From positions 1-10,689 of the forward strand of contig JAAXUM010000026.1 in NCBI GenBank assembly GCA_013336025.1: 10,689 bases of DNA. Direction: 5' to 3'. Both the position numbers and the translations under genes were made by a program. The notes under the pieces were generated by a model. That model was not told where the DNA came from and did not search any database. It saw nothing but the letters and a program-made list of their open reading frames with translations. This DNA comes from Chlorobiaceae bacterium. GTDB lineage: Bacteria > Bacteroidota > Chlorobiia > Chlorobiales > Chlorobiaceae. Below are positions 6,083-10,689 of the stretch, piece by piece (positions within the stretch are counted from its first letter, which is position 1; each line of letters begins with the position of its first letter).

Positions 6083-7519
6083 ATGAACAAACAATTTGAC
6101 GTTCTTGTGATCGGAGCTGGCCCCGGCGGATATATCGCAGCTATCCGATCCGCACAGCTTGGTTTTTCAGTTGCATGCTGTGAATTCAATACTTATGACG
6201 ATCCTGATGGCGAAACCCGTCTTGGAGGCACTTGCCTGAACGCCGGATGTATTCCTCTGAAAGCACTGGTGGCATCATCAGAAGTTTTTGAAAAAGTTTC
6301 CCATCACCTCGAAGAGCATGGTATCAGTGTTGGCGAGGTGAAGATTGACGTCGCCCGAATGCAGCAGCGAAAGGCCGCAATTGTCACAAAAATGACCAGC
6401 GGAATAAAGTTTCTCTTCCGAAAAAACAAAATAACCCTCCTCAAGGGACAGGGCTCTTTTGCAGGAAAAACTGATGCCGGGTACCGGATAATCATCAGAG
6501 GAAAAGAGGGTGAAGAGGAGATTATTGCCCATAATGTCATTATCGCTACCGGTTCCAAGGCCCGTCATATTCCCAATATCGCAGTAGATAACATGACGAT
6601 TTGCGATAACGAAGGTGCTATGAAATTCACCGAAGCTCCTAAAAAACTGGGGGTCATCGGTGCAGGGGTCATCGGGCTGGAAGTGGGTTCGGTATGGCGC
6701 AGGCTCGGTGCGGAAGTGACCGTGCTTGAGGTGATGCCATCGTTCCTCAGCGCCTGTGATGAGAGCGTTTCACGAGAAGCATCCAAACTGTTTTTAAAAC
6801 AGGGCCTGCAAATCAAGCTCGGAGTCAGGATAGGGCAGGCAAAAACAACAGAAAACGGAGTAAGTGTTGCCTATACCGACGATCAGGGATCCGAGCATGT
6901 GCTTGAATGCGACAAGTTGATTGTTTCTGTTGGCCGGATACCGAACACCGAAAAACTGAACCTTGAAGCCATCGGACTGCAAATCGATGAACGAGGGTTT
7001 ATTCCCGTAAACGACCATTGCGCAACTGTTGCGGCAGGTGTTTATGCTATCGGAGATGTCGTGCGTGGCCCTATGCTGGCGCATAAGGCTGAAGATGAAG
7101 GCGTCATGGTCGGAGAACTCATTGCCGGTCAGAACCCTCACCTTGACTATAACAGCATGCCATGGGTTATCTACACAACCCCGGAAATTGCCTGGGCAGG
7201 AAAAACCGAACAGCAGCTCAGAGCGGAGGGGCGTGACTATAAAACAGGCCAGTTTCCCTTTGCAGCCAACGGTCGGGCGCTTGGCCTCGGGGATGCTGAA
7301 GGATTTATAAAAATGCTTGCCGACGCAAAAACCGATGAAATCCTCGGTGTGCATATTCTCGGAGCAAATGCCTCTGAACTGATCGCTGAAGCTGCTCTTG
7401 CTTTGGAGTTCAGAGCAGCGGCCGAAGACATCGCACGAACATGCCACCCTCATCCAAGTCTGTCGGAGGTCATGCGTGAAGCAGCACTTGCTCTTGAAAA
7501 ACGGGCATTGAATATATAA
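6083..7519 (+). CDS. lpd: Dihydrolipoyl dehydrogenase, E3 component
   Basis: 478 aa flavoprotein that reoxidises the dihydrolipoyl arm of E2 with NAD+. Seen: FAD-binding GAGPGG at 11-16; redox disulfide in GGTCLNAGCIP with Cys51 and Cys56; NAD-binding GAGVIG at 193-198 followed by Glu of TVLE; second FAD motif AIGD with Asp325; C-terminal dimerisation domain with the catalytic His457-Glu462 pair in PHPSLSE. The cysteine spacing is that of lipoamide dehydrogenase, not mercuric reductase (no N-terminal metal-binding domain, no C-terminal CC). Position 59, usually Ser or Thr after GCIP, is Leu here. It begins 15 nt after sucB behind a purine-rich tract (AAGAGAGAAAAA) and completes the OGDH operon. 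It could also serve other lipoyl systems such as glycine cleavage. Confidence 0.96.
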   Translation: MNKQFDVLVIGAGPGGYIAAIRSAQLGFSVACCEFNTYDDPDGETRLGGTCLNAGCIPLKALVASSEVFEKVSHHLEEHGISVGEVKIDVARMQQRKAAIVTKMTSGIKFLFRKNKITLLKGQGSFAGKTDAGYRIIIRGKEGEEEIIAHNVIIATGSKARHIPNIAVDNMTICDNEGAMKFTEAPKKLGVIGAGVIGLEVGSVWRRLGAEVTVLEVMPSFLSACDESVSREASKLFLKQGLQIKLGVRIGQAKTTENGVSVAYTDDQGSEHVLECDKLIVSVGRIPNTEKLNLEAIGLQIDERGFIPVNDHCATVAAGVYAIGDVVRGPMLAHKAEDEGVMVGELIAGQNPHLDYNSMPWVIYTTPEIAWAGKTEQQLRAEGRDYKTGQFPFAANGRALGLGDAEGFIKMLADAKTDEILGVHILGANASELIAEAALALEFRAAAEDIARTCHPHPSLSEVMREAALALEKRALNI

Positions 7520-7529
7520 CCGGGCTTCG

Positions 7530-7573
7530 GCACCTCCCTGATACTCCCCTGCGGATAACGTACAGAGAGGTGC
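7530..7573. repeat. Inverted repeat between convergent lpd and hypE
   Basis: Perfect 7-bp arms GCACCTC (7530-7536) and GAGGTGC (7567-7573) with a 30-nt loop fill most of the 62-nt gap between the ends of lpd and hypE. There is no following T-run on either strand, so this is not a classical intrinsic terminator. It may protect the 3' ends or help separate the converging transcripts. Confidence 0.25.
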
Positions 7574-7581
7574 TCAACGCA

Positions 7582-8625
7582 TCAGCAGATCCGTGGAAGC
7601 TGCTCGCCAAGAGGAAGATCAACGATCCTTCTGGTGCCTAATGCCGTGCGCATGATAACCATTCCCGGGTGATCACAGACAACCATGCCTATCCTGACAG
7701 CACCCCTTCCGTGTTCAGATAGGTGCATGACCTCAAGAACCCTTTCAGCATCACTTGCCGGCACGACAACAACAAGTTTTCCCTCATTTGCCACATGCAT
7801 CGGATCGATACCGAGCAGTTCACAGGCTCCTCGAACATCAGGACGAACGGGAATAGCCGTTTCATCTATGGCAATGCCAACCGATGAAGAAAGAGCGAGC
7901 TCATTGAGGGTGGCCGCAACACCGCCCCTGGTAGGATCACGCATGGCATGGATGGAGGGAACGGCATCAAGCATGTCGGCAATCATGCCGTTAAGTGCGG
8001 CACAATCACTTGATATCCTCGACTGAAAAGAGAGCCCCTCTCTTGAGGTCATGATTGCCATACCATGATCACCAACGCTTCCCGAAAGAATGACGGCGTC
8101 ACCCGGCTGAAGATTACGGCATGAAACGGCAACTCCTTCACGCACAATACCGATACCGGACGTATTGATAAAAACTTTATCGCACTGCCCTTTCTCAACA
8201 ACCTTGGTATCACCGGTCACAATCTGCACACCCGCCTTTCGTGCGGCCTCGGCCATACTCTGTACTACCCTGTCAAGTTCAGGAAGAGAGAACCCCTCCT
8301 CAAGCACAAATCCTGCGCTGAGATACTTCGGTATGGCACCACCTGCTGCCAGATCGTTCACCGTTCCGTTAACGGCCAGTTCTCCGATCGTTCCTCCGGG
8401 AAAAAAAATCGGACTGACAACATAGGTATCTGTTGTAAATGCGACTCTCCCGTGAGGGAGCTCAAGTTTCGCCTGATCGTCAAGAAGATCAAGAAAAATG
8501 TTATGGAGATGCGGCATAAAGATTCTTCGCATGAGATCCTGCGAAAGCCTTCCTCCCGCGCCATGGGCCATCTGGACAGTCTCATGATTGCTGATCGGAA
8601 CAGGACAGCTCAATTCAATCGTCAT
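7582..8625 (-). CDS. hypE: Hydrogenase maturation protein HypE (carbamoyl dehydratase)
   Basis: 347 aa. HypE accepts a carbamoyl group from HypF on its C-terminal cysteine and dehydrates it with ATP to a thiocyanate, the source of the CN ligands of the [NiFe] active site. Visible features: HGAGGR at 21-26, TDTYVVSP with Asp66, the block GGTIGELAVNGTVNDLAAGG typical of the AIR-synthase/PurM-like ATP-binding fold, a DPTRGG segment, and the diagnostic C-terminus PRIC with Cys347 as the last residue. Full length for the family. The ATG is 2 nt after the hypD stop without its own Shine-Dalgarno sequence, so it is translationally coupled. It is the last gene of the hypF-hypC-hypD-hypE run and converges with lpd. 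Confidence 0.96.
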   Translation of the reverse strand: MTIELSCPVPISNHETVQMAHGAGGRLSQDLMRRIFMPHLHNIFLDLLDDQAKLELPHGRVAFTTDTYVVSPIFFPGGTIGELAVNGTVNDLAAGGAIPKYLSAGFVLEEGFSLPELDRVVQSMAEAARKAGVQIVTGDTKVVEKGQCDKVFINTSGIGIVREGVAVSCRNLQPGDAVILSGSVGDHGMAIMTSREGLSFQSRISSDCAALNGMIADMLDAVPSIHAMRDPTRGGVAATLNELALSSSVGIAIDETAIPVRPDVRGACELLGIDPMHVANEGKLVVVVPASDAERVLEVMHLSEHGRGAVRIGMVVCDHPGMVIMRTALGTRRIVDLPLGEQLPRIC

Positions 8626-8627
8626 AA

Positions 8628-9719
8628 CTAAAATGGGTTACGATGGTAGTTATAGTATGCGGCACAAGCACCTTCCGAAGAAACCATAGTCGCCCCGAGA
8701 GGGTGCTGCGGATTGCACTCGCGTCCAAATGCAGGACAGGCATCCGGTTTCAGCACTCCCTGCAATACGCTGCCGCTCATGCAGAGCGGCGATTCACTGA
8801 CAGTGATATGCGCAAGATCGAATTTTTTTTCGGCATCCCAGGCAGCATACTCTTCTCGAAGGACAAGCCCGCTTCCGGGAATTAAACCGATCCCACGCCA
8901 CTGACGATCACTGACCATAAATACCGAATCCACAATCCTCCTTGCGGCAAGATTCCCCTCACGACTCACCACCCGTCCGTAGCGATTGAAAACTTCCGCT
9001 CTGTCATCTTCAAGCAGCTCAACGGTCTTCAGTATTCCGGCAAGAAGATCAACCGGTTCAAACCCGGTCGGAACAACAGGGACATGATACTCTTTTGCAA
9101 CCGGTTCATACTCCTCATACCCCATAACCGCACACACATGTCCTGCTGCAAGAAAACCCTCCACCTTATTGCCGGGAGAAGAGAGAATCGCTCTCATTGC
9201 AGGAGGAACGAGAACCTGGCTTACCAGCAGACTGAAATTTCCGATACGTTCCCGCTTTGCCTGATAAACCGCCATAGCATTTGCAGGCGCTGTTGTTTCA
9301 AAACCAACGGCAAGAAACACCACCTCTTTATGGGGATTATCACGAGCAATCTGCAGGGCATCAAGCGGAGAAAACACAAAACGCACATCGCCACCCTCAC
9401 TGCGCACGCAAAACAGATCTTTTGAACTGCCGGGAACCCTCAGCATGTCTCCAAAGCTTGCAAAAATCACCCCGGGCATACCGGCAAGAAGCAAAGCCCT
9501 CTCGATGGTTTCAAGAGGCGTAACGCAAACCGGACACCCCGGACCATGCACCAGCGTTATGGCATCAGGCAAAAGCTGATCAATACCATTGCGTATGATG
9601 GAATGGGTCTGCCCGCCGCATATCTCCATGATAGTCCATGCTCTTGTCGTTTTTCTCCTGATCTCTTCAAGAATGGCAAGGGCAAGTTTCGGATCGCGGT
9701 ACTCGTCAATAAACTTCAT
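8628..9719 (-). CDS. hypD: Hydrogenase maturation protein HypD (iron-sulfur scaffold)
   Basis: 363 aa with the start at [10 protein letters not shown]. HypD forms a complex with HypC on which the Fe(CN)2CO group is assembled. Seen: CGGQTHSI with Cys34, HGPGCPVC with Cys62 and Cys65 (the same spacing as E. coli Cys41, Cys69 and Cys72), GFETTAP, and four C-terminal cysteines (313, 328, 335, 352) in the CPAFGREC...[10 protein letters not shown] region that should bind the 4Fe-4S cluster. The frame is open to an ATG at 9791, but those 24 extra residues would overlap the end of hypC and do not resemble family members, which start with M(K/R)F(I/V)DEYR; the start at 9719 is therefore preferred. It leaves a 13-nt gap after hypC. 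The ribosome binding site is weak. Confidence 0.95.
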   Translation of the reverse strand: MKFIDEYRDPKLALAILEEIRRKTTRAWTIMEICGGQTHSIIRNGIDQLLPDAITLVHGPGCPVCVTPLETIERALLLAGMPGVIFASFGDMLRVPGSSKDLFCVRSEGGDVRFVFSPLDALQIARDNPHKEVVFLAVGFETTAPANAMAVYQAKRERIGNFSLLVSQVLVPPAMRAILSSPGNKVEGFLAAGHVCAVMGYEEYEPVAKEYHVPVVPTGFEPVDLLAGILKTVELLEDDRAEVFNRYGRVVSREGNLAARRIVDSVFMVSDRQWRGIGLIPGSGLVLREEYAAWDAEKKFDLAHITVSESPLCMSGSVLQGVLKPDACPAFGRECNPQHPLGATMVSSEGACAAYYNYHRNPF

Positions 9720-9732
9720 AACCAAAGCACCG

Positions 9733-10008
9733 TCATATTGTTTCCGGGGATGGAAGTTCATCATCCGGATCATCAAAAGCTCCGCTCTCAATCAGTTCCT
9801 CCCAGAGCTTAAGACTTTCTGCGGCCTCATCCTCGTCAATGATTTTAAGGGCAAATCCGGCATGAACAATAGTGTACTGACCAACCTGAATCTCCGGAAC
9901 ATATTCCAGACAGGCTCTTGTCGTTGTACCGTTCACATCGACCGTACCCATTTTCAGACCGTTTTCATCAAAGAGTTCCAGCACTTTTCCTGGTATTGCA
10001 AGACACAT
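9733..10008 (-). CDS. hypC: Hydrogenase maturation chaperone HypC
   Basis: 91 aa, normal for the HypC/HybG/HupF family. It begins with the diagnostic MCLAIPG; after Met removal Cys2 binds the Fe(CN)2CO unit with HypD and delivers it to the hydrogenase large-subunit precursor. The second conserved block, [13 protein letters not shown], carries His49. The C-terminal tail (about 70-91) is acidic and rich in Pro, and probably flexible. The start is fixed by the family N-terminus, though no clear Shine-Dalgarno sequence precedes it. It lies 77 nt downstream of hypF and 13 nt upstream of hypD. Which hydrogenase it serves cannot be told from this window. Confidence 0.96.
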   Translation of the reverse strand: MCLAIPGKVLELFDENGLKMGTVDVNGTTTRACLEYVPEIQVGQYTIVHAGFALKIIDEDEAAESLKLWEELIESGAFDDPDDELPSPETI

Positions 10009-10085
10009 TGGCTTGTTGGTTTTTTGAAAGGCAGTTAATATGGCATTTGGGGTTACGGGACTTTTTTAACAGAAACAGAGAAAAA
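10009..10085 (-). other. 77-nt hypF-hypC spacer
   Basis: The longest gap in the hyp run. It is AT-rich with T-runs at both ends but has no clear hairpin terminator and no good -35/-10 pair that I can find. hypF and hypC may still be co-transcribed; a second promoter here cannot be excluded. Confidence 0.35.
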
Positions 10086-10689
10086 TTAAAGAACTCCCCG
10101 ATATCGGCCTTCGAGAAACCTGCGCCCGATAACAGCCTGACCGAGAGAAAGGCCCCCGTCGTTTGTCGGCACATCTCTCTGCGTGAGCACCCGGTAACCG
10201 GCACGCTCAAGTTCCGGCAGAAGCGTCTCAAAAAGCAGCGCATTCTGAAATACGCCCCCGCTCAGGGCAACTGTTTTCACGCCGCTCTTTTTTGAGGCTT
10301 TTCGGGTGATTTCCAGAAAACAATCAACCAGCGCACGATGGAACCTCCTGCTGACCTCACCCTGAGACATTCCTTCAGCCACAGCATCGGCAATCTCCCG
10401 GACAAGAGGAGCAATCAGTATACGGAGGCCTCCGGCATTTTCCTCAAAAGAAAAAGAAAAACCCTCTCGACCGATACTGCCGCCAGCAGCCTGCATCAGC
10501 GCAATTGCCGCCTGGCCTTCAAAGGTGATCCGGTCGCATATCCCCGAAAGAGCTGCAACAACGTCAAACAACCTGCCGCAACTTGAGGTTTCAGGTGTAT
10601 GGAGCTTTTTTTCAAGAAGTTCAAGCACCGAAGCTGCCGGTTTTCCGCTCATAAAGGGCAGTTCAGGCAGAACGGAAAAACTTCGAAAA
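10086..10689 (-). CDS. hypF: Carbamoyltransferase HypF, C-terminal part (5' end outside window)
   Basis: About 200 C-terminal residues; the frame stays open to the right edge (residues FRSFSVLPELPF precede the Met at 10652), so that Met is internal. Full-length HypF is about 750 aa. HypF activates carbamoyl phosphate with ATP to a carbamoyl-adenylate and transfers the carbamoyl group to the terminal Cys of HypE. The visible part belongs to the Kae1/TobZ-like carbamoyltransferase region: TSSCGRLFD, FEGQAAIAL, VALSGGVFQN and TNDGGLSLGQA, all typical of HypF C-termini. The N-terminal acylphosphatase, zinc-finger and YrdC-like domains lie outside. First of the visible hyp genes in transcription order, followed by hypC after 77 nt. 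Confidence 0.95.
   Translation of the reverse strand, partial: FRSFSVLPELPFMSGKPAASVLELLEKKLHTPETSSCGRLFDVVAALSGICDRITFEGQAAIALMQAAGGSIGREGFSFSFEENAGGLRILIAPLVREIADAVAEGMSQGEVSRRFHRALVDCFLEITRKASKKSGVKTVALSGGVFQNALLFETLLPELERAGYRVLTQRDVPTNDGGLSLGQAVIGRRFLEGRYRGVL

Noticed and set aside
6794..7453. 219-aa minus-strand open frame
   Set aside because: It lies wholly inside lpd on the opposite strand; lpd has all family motifs, and the antisense translation resembles no known protein.
9720..9791. Upstream ATG for hypD giving 24 extra residues
   Set aside because: It would overlap the hypC end, and the family N-terminus M(K/R)F(I/V)DEYR begins at 9719.
1..10689. CRISPR array, tRNA/rRNA, insertion sequence or prophage
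   Set aside because: No regularly spaced repeats, no cloverleaf or rRNA sequence, no transposase or phage-like protein, and all long frames are housekeeping or maturation genes.

Overview
The window looks like an ordinary chromosomal stretch from a moderate-GC bacterium. It carries thiamine, TCA-cycle and [NiFe]-hydrogenase maturation genes. The combination and protein style suggest a green sulfur bacterium (Chlorobium/Pelodictyon-like), but this taxonomic guess rests on memory of such proteins and is inference only. There is no sign of a phage, transposon, CRISPR array or horizontally acquired island.

Layout: (1) Positions 1-1086, plus strand, hold the 3' end of thiH followed by an overlapping thiF-like E1 activating enzyme, the end of a thiamine thiazole operon. 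(2) Positions 1087-1984 are about 0.9 kb without a conventional gene. On the minus strand this gap contains a very short reading frame (23 aa, one predicted membrane helix) behind a strong ribosome binding site. It also holds a cluster of short dyads and repeated CATAC motifs and a plausible sigma70-type promoter facing the next operon. (3) Positions 1985-7519, plus strand, hold a complete three-gene 2-oxoglutarate dehydrogenase operon, sucA-sucB-lpd (E1, E2, E3). (4) Positions 7582-10689, minus strand, hold hypF (partial, running off the right edge), hypC, hypD and hypE in transcription order. They converge on lpd.

How they work together: ThiH makes dehydroglycine for the thiazole ring and the ThiF-like protein would adenylate the sulfur carrier ThiS, so the left part supports synthesis of thiamine diphosphate, the cofactor SucA needs. 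SucA, SucB and Lpd together convert 2-oxoglutarate, CoA and NAD+ to succinyl-CoA, CO2 and NADH. HypF and HypE make the cyanide ligands, and HypC and HypD assemble the Fe(CN)2CO unit of [NiFe] hydrogenases. The hydrogenase structural genes and hypA/hypB are not in the window.

The most interesting material is the intergenic region between thiF and sucA: the 23-aa membrane microprotein candidate and the dense dyad cluster upstream of the OGDH operon. A second point is that the ThiF-like protein has Gly at the position of the usual reactive cysteine. I did not find convincing evidence of a wholly new multi-gene system.
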